DNA of 64,000 nt from Echiichthys vipera (lineage: Eukaryota > Chordata > Actinopteri > Perciformes > Trachinidae), in the NCBI GenBank assembly GCA_963691815.1, contig OY829658.1:17550285-17614284 (forward strand). The letters are read 5' to 3'. The notes under the pieces were generated by a model. The model was given only the letters and a program-made list of their open reading frames with translations. It did no database searches and had not been told where the DNA came from. Each line of letters opens with the position of its first letter. Within the stretch, counting starts at the first letter, position 1. The translations under genes and the position numbers were made by a program. This document shows, piece by piece, positions 42,943 through 54,020 of the stretch.

Positions 42943-43443
42943 TTAAAGGTCCTATATTATGCTCTTTATCAGATTCATACTTGTATTTTAAGTTCCTACT
43001 AGAACACATTTGCATGTTTTAATGTTTTTTATAAAACATACTGTTGTCATATTGTCAGTCTGAATATTCCGGTAAATTAATTCACCCTCTGTCTGACAAT
43101 CTGTTTAAGCGCCTATCTCTTTCGGACACCCTTCTGGAAAATCCACTCTGCTCTGATTGGTTAGCATTTCCAGGTATTTTGCATCTACGCTCTTGGCATC
43201 TCTGCACCGTCACTGCAGCGGAGGAATGACTGTAATGGCGCTGTAGCAGCACTTTCTACCCTATATAGTATAATTGTGACATCACAACCCTACAGAAGTT
43301 GTGACGGCGGTTAAAAGGGTCTGTGTGCATTTCTCTGTGGATTTAGCATTTTGATACTTTCACAGTGTTTATATAGAACCTCCTCCTGCTTTATAATTTA
43401 AAAAACATGGAAATCTCACTTTTTTGCAACATGTATGCTTTAA
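42943..43443 (+). mobile_element. TTAA-type MITE, copy B (about full length, 501 bp)
   Basis: Bounded by TTAA at 42943 and 43440. Left end TTAAAGGTCCTATATTATGC, right end diverged (GCAACATGTATGCTTTAA). Internal blocks include CTCTGCTCTGATTGGTTAGC and GTGACATCACAACC. No coding capacity. TTAA boundaries suggest a piggyBac-like non-autonomous transposon; this is a family inference. Confidence 0.65.
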
Positions 43444-44025
43444 AAGAGAACTGTAGTTGTGTGTTTGCAATATATACAAGACAAGCTGACTAAAGGATAC
43501 ACACCCCCATATTTCATAACAAAATGGTTTTTAAATGGTTTAGTTTCAAAACAGGAAGGACATTTTGTGATTTGTGGGCATAGCGCTGTAGCAAATCAGG
43601 AACTTATCTCCAATATGAGCAACAACAACAACTAATAAAAACATGGTACAGTACCTACAGAAAGTCAAACTGCTCTAATACAAAGTCCAGGAAGAGAAAC
43701 AAATGATGTAAAACATCATCGCTGAGTGCTTATCAACAAAAATGCTTTCCAGAAATTGAAAAAGAGCACAGAGAACTATGAGATTACCACTTTTCAATGT
43801 TCTTGAGCCTCTCTGAGTACAATTGGTTATTTCTTTTTAGTCCTATTACCACATTAAAAAGCAAAGGCTAGAATGTCTCCTGCCCTGCAATAGTTAAACA
43901 CTCATTGAATATCCAATGTTGAACAACAGGATTGATATCAAGCTGACAGGAAGACCAACCAACACAAACAGGATGTGTTTTTAGTGCATGTTTAGACGCA
44001 TTGAGTCCAGTGGGAATCATTACTA

Positions 44026-44041
44026 CTGTGTGTGTGTGTTT

Positions 44042-44115
<74 letters not shown>

Positions 44116-44125
44116 GTGTGTGTTA
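44026..44125. repeat. (GT)n microsatellite
   Basis: GT repeats with GTTT interruptions near both ends. Confidence 0.97.
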
Positions 44126-44895
44126 ACATCTTATGAGTGTGTGCTCACTCCTTCCCTGTGCGTGCTACATCTCATAACATTGAGGAGCACATTTCATCTA
44201 TATTTACTTCCAAATGGTCTTTTAACTAGGTCAACTAACGGAAATAGACTGCTGTAGGCTGTCAATTAGGTAATCAGTCGTGACATCTAGTGTTGGAAAG
44301 TGGGAAGTGCAACCCTGTCAGAAAAAAAGATAGTTTTGGTTCTGATGTTGCTTCTGTCATTGATCTCAGATGTTCTTCTCAAGCCTGCGTGTTTGGGCGT
44401 ATAACACAAGTTTGTTTGTATATTTGACAGTGGATGTATTTAGTGCATTTACTTGTATCTTTACCTCTATAAATTATACACTCAATGGTTTAAATTGTTG
44501 ATTGTCAGAATTGATAGTTAGTGAATATAAAATAACACAAAATTAGCATTTTCTGCTTCCCAGCTTCCCAAGTGTGAGGATTATTTTTCAGTTTTATTTC
44601 TGTATTTTTAAATTGTAAATCAAATTTAGCCTTTTTGAAAACATCACCTTGGCCTCAGGGAATTTGTAATGGGCATTTGTCACCATTGTTTAAATTTTCA
44701 TAGGTCAAGATTCATCAATAAATTGAGACAGATTGATTATAGTTCCAGCCCCAGGTACATGCATATCTGTGTGTATACATGAGTTTTTCATGTGTCACTC
44801 TTTCATGTATTCTCTCTCTATAATCTCTAGTGCTACTCTCTCCCTCCCTCTTTATCTCCCACACTCCCCCTCCTGCCTTCTCACTGTAACAACCT

Positions 44896-45014
<119 letters not shown>

Positions 45015-45125
45015 TCGTTCTCTTTTGCTGCTTGTAAGCGGTCTCTGGGCATGCAGCCAGCTGGCGTGTGTGTGTTTTTTGAATGAATACCTGATGAAGT
45101 TGGCTGAGCGAACCGTGGGAGGGGC

Positions 45126-45126
<1 letters not shown>

Positions 45127-45179
<53 letters not shown>

Positions 45180-45196
45180 TGTGTGTGTGTGTGTGT
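45127..45196. repeat. (GT)n microsatellite
   Basis: GT repeats with one CT interruption. Confidence 0.97.
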
Positions 45197-45562
45197 AGGG
45201 CAGACAGTGAGAGCTCTGGCTCGCATTCAGCCCCTTGCATAATACACATTGGAGCTCTGCATGCGGGACTCCCTCCCTGTGGGCGTGTGCAAGTGTTTGC
45301 TACCAATTTTGTGTGTGTGTGTGTGTATATATGTGTGTTTGTGTGAGATCACCTGGGTGCTGTGTATCAGTGGTAGTGAGGAAGCTTCCTGCCTTGCTGT
45401 CAAGATTTAGGAGAGGGGCTGTGTATGTGGGTGTGCGTGTGTGTGCGTGTGTGAGATTGGGGGTGGGTGGGGTTGGAGGGTGAGAAAGGCCGAGAGCAGT
45501 TTGTAGCACAAGTACACTGAATCTGCTCGGGATTTTCCGCTTGAGGGGGGAGAGAGGGAGAC

Positions 45563-45563
45563 G

Positions 45564-45612
<49 letters not shown>
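45563..45612. repeat. (GA)n tract within the candidate 5' exon
   Basis: Two pure GA blocks separated by GACAGA. If the exon is real this tract would be transcribed in the 5' UTR. Confidence 0.95.
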
Positions 45613-45613
<1 letters not shown>

Positions 45614-45698
45614 CACTCCGGGTGCTTTACAAGGGACACGGCAGAGCAAGAGAAGAGAGGAGTTAAGGGAGGAAAGGAATGAGAGGGGGAGTTAGAGC

Positions 45699-45731
45699 AT
45701 GCTGCAGAAGTGGGCTACTCCTGCTACCCTG
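45699..45731 (+). promoter_or_regulatory. 5' part of a candidate junction-spanning upstream ORF
   Basis: ATG at 45699 (A at -3) opens 11 codons (MLQKWATPATL) that end exactly at the candidate donor at 45732. If this exon is spliced to 51668, the frame continues DCAGSGQACFCKD into the ORF starting with the ATG at 51707 and stops at 51818-51820, giving 61 codons. A second ATG at 45679 also stays open across the same junction, for about 31 codons. Both would end about 350-460 nt before the ataxin-1 ATG and would be expected to reduce main-ORF initiation. Splicing between these two exons is inferred. Confidence 0.45.
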
Positions 45732-46203
45732 GTAAGTACACTTCACACAGTTTTGCCTTCTCTCTGAATGAAAGTGTGTGTGGGAGGGAGAACGAGTCAG
45801 CGTGTGTGTCTCGAAAGCTTGTCTTGTTGTATCACAGTATGTCATTTGAAAGTGCGTACTGCGTCTGCCCTAATTTTTCCTTACACTCGTTGCTGCTGTT
45901 TCTACCATTCGCCCGTCGCCCTGAAGTGTTTCCCCTCCCTTCTTCACTTCTCTTCTCACACATTACTCTCATTCCTCTCTTTCCATTGGCTCTTTTCTTT
46001 CTCAGGCTCTTGCTGACTGTCTGTCTACACCTCCTCCCCCCCCATACCCACCCCTCCAACCAACCACCCTCAGGGTTATTGAGGGGTGAGAAAGTGCAAG
46101 TCTGCAACGCCGCCTAAGTGTTTGTTTTCCAAAAAAGACTCTCTCACAGTCATTTGTTCCTCTCCATCAGTGTCTCTCTTTGTTTGTGTAACTCTTAACC
46201 ACC

Positions 46204-46327
<124 letters not shown>

Positions 46328-48014
46328 TCTCCTCTCCCTCTCCCTCTCCCTCGATCTTGCTTCTCTTTTCTCCGGCACAACTCCCTCCCTCCCTCTTCCC
46401 TCTTCCCCTGCTTCTCTAACTCTCTGTCTCCATCTGTCAATGGTAGATCCTCCATTACTCCCTCACTATCTGACCATACTCCAGTGTGTGTGAGTGTGTG
46501 TGTTTGTGCGTGCGTGCATGCGTGCGTGGATGTGTGTGTGTGTATGTTTGTGTGTAATCACTAGCCGAGAGTGACGGGGAATAAAGTGGCAGCCTTGTCA
46601 AAGTTCCCAGCCTGGCAAGGGTCCCTGTACTGCAAACACACACATGCAAACACACACCCACAGTAATGAAAAAAACAACACATAAAGCTACAGAGAGATA
46701 GAGGAGAGAAGAAATAGAGAAGTAGAGAGAGACAGAGAGAGAGAAGTAAAAGCCTGCAGCAACACTGTACTTTCCAGTTAAACTATATTTAGCAGTGAGA
46801 TAACACATCACGTCGGACTTATCCCTTTGATCATGATTATGATTATTACTGGGCAATCAGGCATACACGCTCAAACGCAGCAGACATACTGTATGTAGCA
46901 CATGCACAGCAGTGTTTTTATATTACTGTAGCATTTATCGAAATGCGGACAAAATAGAGACACATTGGATAGATAGTGTCAAAACAAAGGTAATTTCTCT
47001 AGTTTCTCTAGTCTAGTTATTCTCTAATTATCTAGTAAGTTCTGAAATGAAATCCTTAATAAGCAAACATTCATTGTGTGTTTGTGGCACTGTGTCAACA
47101 CATTCTGTTGCCTAAAGGCTTTAGTGGTTTGCATGTTGTGATTCTTCACTCGTGCTCAGCCCAAGAAATGTTCGGCCTCAACAAAAAGCACAGGAAAACA
47201 TACATTTCTAGATGTCTAACCCAGCTCAGGGCCATGCTCACTATAATTGTCACTACAGAGCAATATTTGAAGTAATGCCAGGAATTATTCTTCTTAATAT
47301 CAAAGTTATGCAAAGTTAAATGCGGGTTGTTTTTAGGGGAGCTTGAGTAGATTTTGTTTATGGACTGGACATACTTGCATATAATTATAGCTGTAGAAGG
47401 TAACAGCTAAAGCTGAAAGCAACAGAGTTGGCAGATTTTGCCACTACATTTATTAAATAAAAGCATAATGTCATTGTTAAAAATATTTGTTTATTAAGTA
47501 TGTGATTCAGTCAGAACCAAAAGTTCCATATGATAATATTGCGCTGTATGTCACTAAGCTAAAGCCATGCACAAATTTAATACAGAGAAACGTATCACTT
47601 TGAACCCAAAAGATATTTGCATTTAGTGTTTTGGCTGTTCAGTGAAGTTTAGGAAGGATATTGCTTTGATGGACTGTAGTACTGTGAAACCCAATGTTTG
47701 TGTCTTTGATTTTCTGTTGTTGCTGTAAATATTTCATAATTGTTGCAAATAACCATAGTTACAGTATCGTTGGCCATAGGATTGTACCACTGGCGCCATT
47801 ACCTCAAAGCACTCCATTACTGCTCGAGTATGAATTATAGATTGTCATGTAAGTTAAATGCATCAGTTAGCAAGTATGCTTTAATGTGTATTGCTTTTAC
47901 AACTTTGAAAATGGCTTCTTTTTTTATGTAATTGATACATGAAAGAAAAGTTTGTTTCTGTCTCAATGCAGGGTTTTAAACACCAATATCAGTACTTTAT
48001 AATTCAACCAGTAG

Positions 48015-48017
<3 letters not shown>

Positions 48018-48050
<33 letters not shown>

Positions 48051-48092
48051 GTGTGTGTGTGTGCGTGTGCGAGTGCGAGTGCGTGTGCGCAT
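48018..48092. repeat. (GT)n with GTGC/GAGTGC variants
   Basis: GT repeats grading into GCGAGT and GCGTGC units. Confidence 0.95.
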
Positions 48093-48260
48093 GCGTGCGT
48101 TTGGCTGTGTGTGGGGCTGTTTCAGTGTGAAGAAAAGAGACGATGACATATACACACCTCCACTGTTTTGACCGTAGAAGGACAATAGTATCGTGCATGA
48201 GTGAACGATTCAGGTTACTGACTCACACAGACTTTGGTAAGGTGGAGCATTGTATTTGTG

Positions 48261-48272
48261 AATGTGTGTGTT

Positions 48273-48310
<38 letters not shown>
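48261..48310. repeat. (GT)n-(GA)n compound tract
   Basis: A GT run joined directly to about 10 GA units. Confidence 0.95.
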
Positions 48311-49479
48311 TTAGAAAGAGAGAGACAGACAGACTAAAAAGCACATGGAGGACAGACGGCTTGGGTTACAGGTCATCTGATATCAACACACACACACACA
48401 CACAGCTGCAAACTCAGCAAGATTCAGGTGACATAGCTTTTCAGTGAATGTGTGTTTGAGTGTCAGTTTCAGTGAAGCAATACTCTCTCTTTTTGCAATG
48501 TAGGTCAGTTGAGCTTGCCTCTCTTTCTCTCTCCATGTCTCCCATTTGTCGCAAGCCTTTCCCCACTCTATACCCCTCTCTTCATCCCTCGCTCAAATCC
48601 CTTTGTCTCAGACTCTTCATCATTAATTGTTGCTGTAAGTTTTTCTTTTTTGTTCAAATACTAACATTTCCCACCGTGCATTCTGTGAGGTTTAACAAGG
48701 AGGGAATGTAGTCTTTTCTCTACTTTCACTCCTTCTTCTCCCTCCCTCTCAGCATTGTCTCTTCCTATTCGTTCTCTCTCTCTTCCTCTCTCATTAACAC
48801 GGCAGGATAGTTAGAAAGTTCATGTTTTACCCCATGCTTATTTTGTGAGTATCTGTGCATTTGTCTGTATCTCACCCTCTGTTCCTGCAGTAATATAGTC
48901 AAAGCTGCTCTGATCAATATTTTCATATTAACAATGAATCAAACGGCTGGGTGTAATCTCAGTTCTCAGCTCTACTGAGCATCTTTAGCATCTTTCACCT
49001 GGCTATTTTTCTGCCTTTTTTCAGTGTGGTTTTCATACACAGCTGGCAGCTGTTTTCAGCAAAGAAGTTCGAAAATCCCACTGTAACTACATGTCCAATA
49101 CCAAAAAGTAGACAGACAATTTAGCAACTAAGTGGTGAAGCATTTAGCTGCTGAAGGGACAGATATTTCCCTCCGGATTGTTGGAGGTGAAGGCCCAAAG
49201 GTAGAGTGCCTATTGGAATTAGATTCGCCAGGTGGCAAACCTTACTCCAGATGAATGTATCTAATGTTCATGACATATAAACTGATGCTTGTTTCTGCTG
49301 CCCCCAACTGGTTAATGCAGGTTTAAGTTCCTGTTTTCATATATTAAATCATTTTAAGTTCCCATTGTAAAACTCAGCAGCCATGTAAGACATTAAACCA
49401 CCTAACAGACTTGCTCATAGCAAGCCATGCAAAGTACTCTTCTTCTTTTACTATTTTACTACAGTGTGAAAATACTCCA

Positions 49480-49690
49480 ATAAACAAGTATAGCATTCAA
49501 AATCTTACTGAAGTAAAAGTAGAAAAGTATTAGTATCAAAATGTACTTAAAGTACAAAAAGTAAAAGTATTTTGTGTACTGCTGGGTAGAAGTATAACTG
49601 AGGAAAAATGTAAACACCCAAGTAAAGTAGTTTCAAATTAAGCACAATACTTTCGTAAATGTACTTAGTTTCATTCTACCACTACACTGT
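49480..49690. repeat. Interspersed repeat rich in AAGTAAAAGTA motifs
   Basis: Dense AAGTAAAAGTA, AGTATT and AATGTACTTA motifs, ending CATTCTACCACTAC. This composition is a common dispersed fish repeat. Family not assigned. Confidence 0.45.
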
Positions 49691-50395
49691 AGCAGTACAA
49701 TATATCCCATTAAACAAAGTATATAATATTTCTCCTGGAATTCTCAGAAACCGTTTTCACATGCCACCGTGAACTGTCAGAAATAAAGTGCCTCTCTCTG
49801 AAGATAAAAGCAACCAAAGATGGCAGCTGGAACAGATCTGCGGCTGGATGTACAGACACTGTCAGTGTTTGATGTGACAGCCGATATGAAATGTCTCTGA
49901 TCTTAGAGCTCTCAAACACATAATATTCCTCTTATCTCAAAGTATTCATTCAAGCAACCGCTTGTTGAATACAAGTTTGGCTTCTTTTTTTATTTTTTAA
50001 ATCTATCTATACCAACTGTGTTTTATGACACAGCGTGAACAGTACGTTGACTGAGGTGTGGTACAGGAGGGAGACAAGTAGAAGATTAATGTGAAAGGAT
50101 GCCAAGAGGGAAGAAGCAAAGACACGGAGATACGATTATGAACAAAAACCCATTAGTTGGAAGAATTATAATTGAGAATGGAGTTATGAAGAAGGAGGGG
50201 TGGGCAGGCTGAGGCAGGAGAGGAATCGAGTGGAGGTGAAGGAGGGAGAGGGAGAGAAGAGTGCATCTCAGTGCTAAAAGCTCACCCATCGACAGCACCT
50301 CTCAACACACCTCTGAGTCATGCCTGCTTCATTTAACAGATGGTGTGTGTGCTCGAGAAAGTGGGTGTGTATGCTCACTACCATAAAATAAAGCC

Positions 50396-50400
<5 letters not shown>

Positions 50401-50441
<41 letters not shown>

Positions 50442-50451
50442 GGGGGGGGGT
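50401..50451. repeat. (GT)n followed by a G-run
   Basis: About 19 GT units joined to a run of 10 or more G. Confidence 0.95.
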
Positions 50452-50589
50452 TCTGTACAGTATGTGCATGTGAATTTGCATGTGTGTTTATTCCTACGCC
50501 CGTCTCAGCAGTTCTAGTAGCAATGCGACACTTCTTAAATCACAGGAATCTACTTGAGATGCAATATGCTCCTCGTCCTACAGAACACG

Positions 50590-50590
50590 T

Positions 50591-50660
<70 letters not shown>
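50590..50660. repeat. (AC)n microsatellite
   Basis: About 35 uninterrupted units. Confidence 0.97.
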
Positions 50661-50663
<3 letters not shown>

Positions 50664-51192
50664 GTGAAATTGGTATCACTGCAGGAATTAGCAAATAAGC
50701 CTCGGGAAGTCTCTGAGGTGTTGACCCTTTCATTCTGGAGTTGAAAGATTAAATCTATTGTGGCTTGGCAGCTGCAGAGATCAGATAATCAGAGTCATCA
50801 ACAATACAAGAGTCTGTGTTATGTGGTCTAACCGGAGCATAGTTAGCAACAATTGGAGCCTTATACAGTATTCTTTGATGTTACTAGACTAGCTGCATAA
50901 CTGGCTGATTTTATTTCATTCAACTCCACTTCTGCAGGCTCTCACCGTTTCCAAATGCACAATAATAAATGCTTCAATCCACTGTTATGTCAAGATACTT
51001 TAGCTACAATATGTAGAATCAGTTTGTTGATGCCATAACGTATATGCAAGCTGTGCATTTTTAGTGCAAGTTTGTAGAGTGTCAGTCAACTGATAGTCTG
51101 CCCACTATCAAGTGTGCAAATGTGAGTCTTTAAGTTGGACTGTGTATGTGTTTTTTGTGCACTGGTTGTTGAAAGAGAGAGCGAGAGAGTTT

Positions 51193-51203
51193 GCGCGTGC
51201 GCA

Positions 51204-51259
<56 letters not shown>
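51193..51259. repeat. GC-alternating head plus (GT)n
   Basis: GCGCGTGCGCACGCACGT leads into GT repeats, about 400 bp upstream of the main exon acceptor. Confidence 0.95.
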
Positions 51260-51261
<2 letters not shown>

Positions 51262-51667
51262 TGTGTATGTGTGTGCCTGTGTGTGAGAACTTGAGCTGTG
51301 TGACAGGAAAAGAGCATGTGTCAGCATAATAGAATATGCCCAGGTGTCAGTGTGTGAGTAAGCAAGATGGTGCGTCGCCGGTTGTGTGTGTTTGTGTGTT
51401 GGTGGGTGCATGTGCTTGAAATGCTTCTACATTATTAATGGCATTCACGCCAAGCTTTCCAACTTTTGCAGCAGGGGGTCCTCACTAACAGCTGGCACAC
51501 ACACACACTCGCACATACATACAGCACAGGGTTGTTATCAGATATCCAAATACAGCAGTTGTTGGAAACTTTTATAAAAATGTCTTCAAAATTGTGCGTA
51601 TGTTCCTATTCATCTGTTTGAGGTCCACGCCGTTTCCTAACAGTCTTCCTATCTCTCTCCTCCACAG

Positions 51668-52172
51668 GATTGTGCTGGGTCTGGGCAGGCTTGCTTTTGC
51701 AAGGACATGATTCCGCATGAAGTGCGACGCACTCGGCCCCCCGTCGTCCTCGGCGGCAGCAGCAGGTGTGACGTCGTGACTCTCTCCCCTACGACACTGA
51801 GCTCACCCTTCAGCCGCTAAAGACATCTGGACCAAACAAACCGCCCTACCCCTCTCCTCTAACCACCCCTCCATATTTTCATCTTTTAATCTTTCCTCAC
51901 CTTTTTGTTAGGGCCTAGATTTTCTTTATAAAGACCTGATAATCAACGGCCTGGGGGAACTGGATACAGAGGGGAAAGAGCGAATATTTTGAAAGTTAAT
52001 TGATAGCTGATAAAAGCGAGACAAGGAATAGATCATCAAAAGTGAGAAAAAGAAACAGAAAAGTGAAATAAAAAGTCAGAGAGAGAACAAAAAAGAAAGA
52101 AAAAGCTATAGAAAGCTAAAAGTTTAAGAAAGAAAACGCAAGTACAGTTGAGGGACATAAAGCAAAGTCAGC
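51668..52172 (+). other. atxn1: 5' UTR part of the main atxn1 exon, with acceptor
   Basis: The exon start is inferred from a pyrimidine-rich tract ending CTCCACAG at 51660-51667. About 505 nt precede the coding ATG. The UTR has upstream ATGs at 51707 (37 codons, stop 51818-51820) and 51717 (20 codons, stop 51777-51779), both ending before the main ATG. A purine-rich AAAG/GAGA stretch (about 52010-52150) leads into the start codon. Human ATXN1 is known to have a long 5' UTR with upstream AUGs, so this arrangement fits the gene. The acceptor position is inferred and no transcript was available. Confidence 0.8.
51707..51820 (+). promoter_or_regulatory. Upstream ORF in the atxn1 5' UTR (37 codons)
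   Basis: The ORF begins MIPHEVRRTRPPVV and stops at TAA 51818-51820, 352 nt before the ataxin-1 start. G lies at -3, a moderate initiation context. It overlaps a shorter uORF in the next frame (51717-51779, beginning MKCDALGPPSS). It could be translated alone, or as the end of the longer uORF that starts in the upstream exon at 45699. A role in limiting ataxin-1 translation is inferred from position only. Confidence 0.5.
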
Positions 52173-54020
52173 ATGAAGTCCAACCAGGAACGCAGTAATG
52201 AATGTCTGCCCCCAAAGAAGAGGGAGCTCCCCTCATGCACATTATCATCTGACAATCGCTCACCTATCAACCCACCTGCCAGTGACAGTCAGCGTACCGA
52301 GAACATGGCCTGGCTTGCCAGTGTGGCTGGTGGGAATGAGAGTGGCGTGGGTGGACACCGTAGCGCCAGTCAGTCTGATGGCCTCCAGTATAAATCCCTC
52401 TTCTCCACATCAGACTCTTCAACTTCCTCACTGAGGCTAGTGTCATCTCTACCTACAGTGTATACATCCCCCCTGTCACAGTCCACAGCTGGAGGAACTG
52501 TCCATTACACCCAACTGCCTCCCAACCTGCAATTTATAGCCTCACCTTACACTGCCCCATACGCGGGCTACCTCTCCCCTCAACTCCTCCCACCTCCTCC
52601 TCCACCTCCCCCCCTCTCCTCCTCATCCTCCTCTTTGGCCGCACAGAGACACTCACACACGGAGACAGTCTCGGCTCCTTCCCACGTCTCCAAACATGAC
52701 CAGCAGAAAGCGGGTCGTACCTCCATGCCTCCGCCTTCTACAGACCTCGCCCATCACCATGTTCAAATGTCAACGTCAACACGGACTGTGCCGTCAACTC
52801 ATTACCAAGGAGGCGTTCACCTTCCTCCCCAGCCACTGCACCACCACCATACTTTGGGACATGGGATGTCCCAGCTTGTGGTGCAGTATACAGACGGACC
52901 CACTAGGAAAGAGGTAGTCGGCTCCAGACCCAGAGATCTCCACAATGGAGAGATGGAAAGGGGTCGGCGGTTTGGACCGTCCCTTGAGTCCAACCTCTCC
53001 AAGCAAGGGAGCAAAGTGCGGGATGCCACTTCGTCCTTGTCCTCCTACGAGGCCCGCCAGCTGGTTCTGCATTCAGACTACTCTACACACGATCCCTCAG
53101 GGCTGAGAACCTCTTTCATGCTAATGCCCAACAGCCATGGGGACCACCAGCTGTTACCACCCAGAGCCAGCCCTGAGACGCTGACAACCTCGGCTCCCGC
53201 ACACCTGGAGAAAGGTGGCATTGTCTTGGGCAAGCCTGTCAATCGCACATCCTCCTCCAACACCACCTCCTCTTTCACGTTTCCTCCCCCATTAAGTGTT
53301 GACAGCCTGAAAGCTGCTGTCAGCACACTGTCGCCCCAGACCGTTATCCAGACCACCCACAGCGCTACAGAGTCACTGTCAATGGGTCTCCCCTCCACTA
53401 GTATCTACCCTCAGCCATCTATCATTGGTTACATCGCAGGGGGAAGTGGGAGCCAGCATACGCCAATTAGCTACCACACCAGCCTACAACAACACTTACT
53501 CATTCCTGGTGCCCAACCGGTCATTATCCCTGTTAGTGGAGGTGGAGTCACCACATTGGAACCTGTAACCTCCCACGTAACATCATCTACCCAAGCTGCA
53601 CCGTTTCCTACCACACTCCCACACACATACATTGCTGCCACTGCCCCAAAAGGAGAAACTCTAGAACCCCCCAGCGGCTTGTACCACCAGGCCGCTTCAG
53701 GTGCGGTGGTCCAAGCCCAGCTTCATCTCCCCATTGTTCCTGCTCTACAGGGGATGGTCGCACCTTCTGCCCCCCCTCCCTCATCCAGTACCGTGGCGCC
53801 CCCCTCACTCCCCCCATATTTCATCAAGGGCTCCATCATCCAGCTGGCCGATGGGGAGCTGAAACGCGTGGAGGACCTGAAGACAGAGGACTTCATCCAG
53901 AGCGCTGAGATCAGCAGTGAGCTGAAGATCGACTCGTCCACAGTGGAGCGCATTGAAGGGAGCCTAACCTCACCCAACTTTGCTGTGGTTCAGTTCTCTG
54001 TTGGTGAGCACCGTGCCCAG
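52173..54020 (+). CDS. atxn1: ataxin-1, coding exon A (codons 1-616)
   Basis: Encodes the N-terminal three quarters of ataxin-1, a nuclear transcriptional co-repressor and RNA-associated protein that partners with Capicua (CIC). Seen: start MKSNQERSNECLPPKKRE, the ATXN1-type N-terminus; a block at residues 111-133 (HYTQLPPNLQFIASPY...) resembling the segment shared by ATXN1 and ATXN1L; a run of 8 prolines (140-147) followed by 6 serines (149-154); a His-rich patch further on; then the first half of the AXH domain from about residue 547 (PYFIKGSIIQLADGELKRVEDLKTED...) to Q616. The ATG has A at -3. The reading frame runs 11 codons past the exon end into the intron, but the CAG/GTGAGA donor at 54021 and perfect AXH continuity with 56242 fix the exon end in phase 0. 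Oddity: there is no polyglutamine tract. ATXN1L is disfavoured by the AXH wording and by the C-terminus. Whether this is atxn1a or atxn1b is unresolved. Confidence 0.96.
52198..52434 (+). other. Overlapping +1-frame ORF at the alt-ATXN1 position (78 codons)
   Basis: This ATG lies 25 nt after the ataxin-1 ATG in the +1 frame and opens 78 codons starting MNVCPQRRGSS. It lies inside codons encoding S-N-E-C-L-P-P. Human ATXN1 is reported to carry an overlapping out-of-frame product, alt-ATXN1, starting near the same place; I recall the human DNA having an ATGAATG at the same offset. G is at -3. The fish ORF is shorter than the reported human product (185 residues). The same frame reopens at 52696-52917. 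Translation is unproven, and the shared ATG could be a by-product of conserved ataxin-1 codons. Confidence 0.4.

Larger units (their letters stand above)
45500..45731 (+). other. atxn1: Candidate alternative first or internal 5' exon of atxn1
   Basis: The 3' edge is CCCTG/GTAAGTAC, a near-ideal donor. The 5' edge is not resolved: I see no pyrimidine-tract acceptor just upstream, so a transcription start between about 45200 and 45650 (alternative first exon) is likelier. The segment includes a GA-dinucleotide tract (45563-45612) and a purine-rich leader. Its start coordinate here is approximate. Frame continuity of an upstream ORF from 45699 into 51668 supports, but does not prove, that the two exons are joined. 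Confidence 0.45.

Noticed and set aside
53078..53398. Minus-strand ORFs inside the ataxin-1 exon (also 52794-53072, 53608-53817, 53723-53977)
   Set aside because: Shadows of the coding strand with no recognisable domain or start context.
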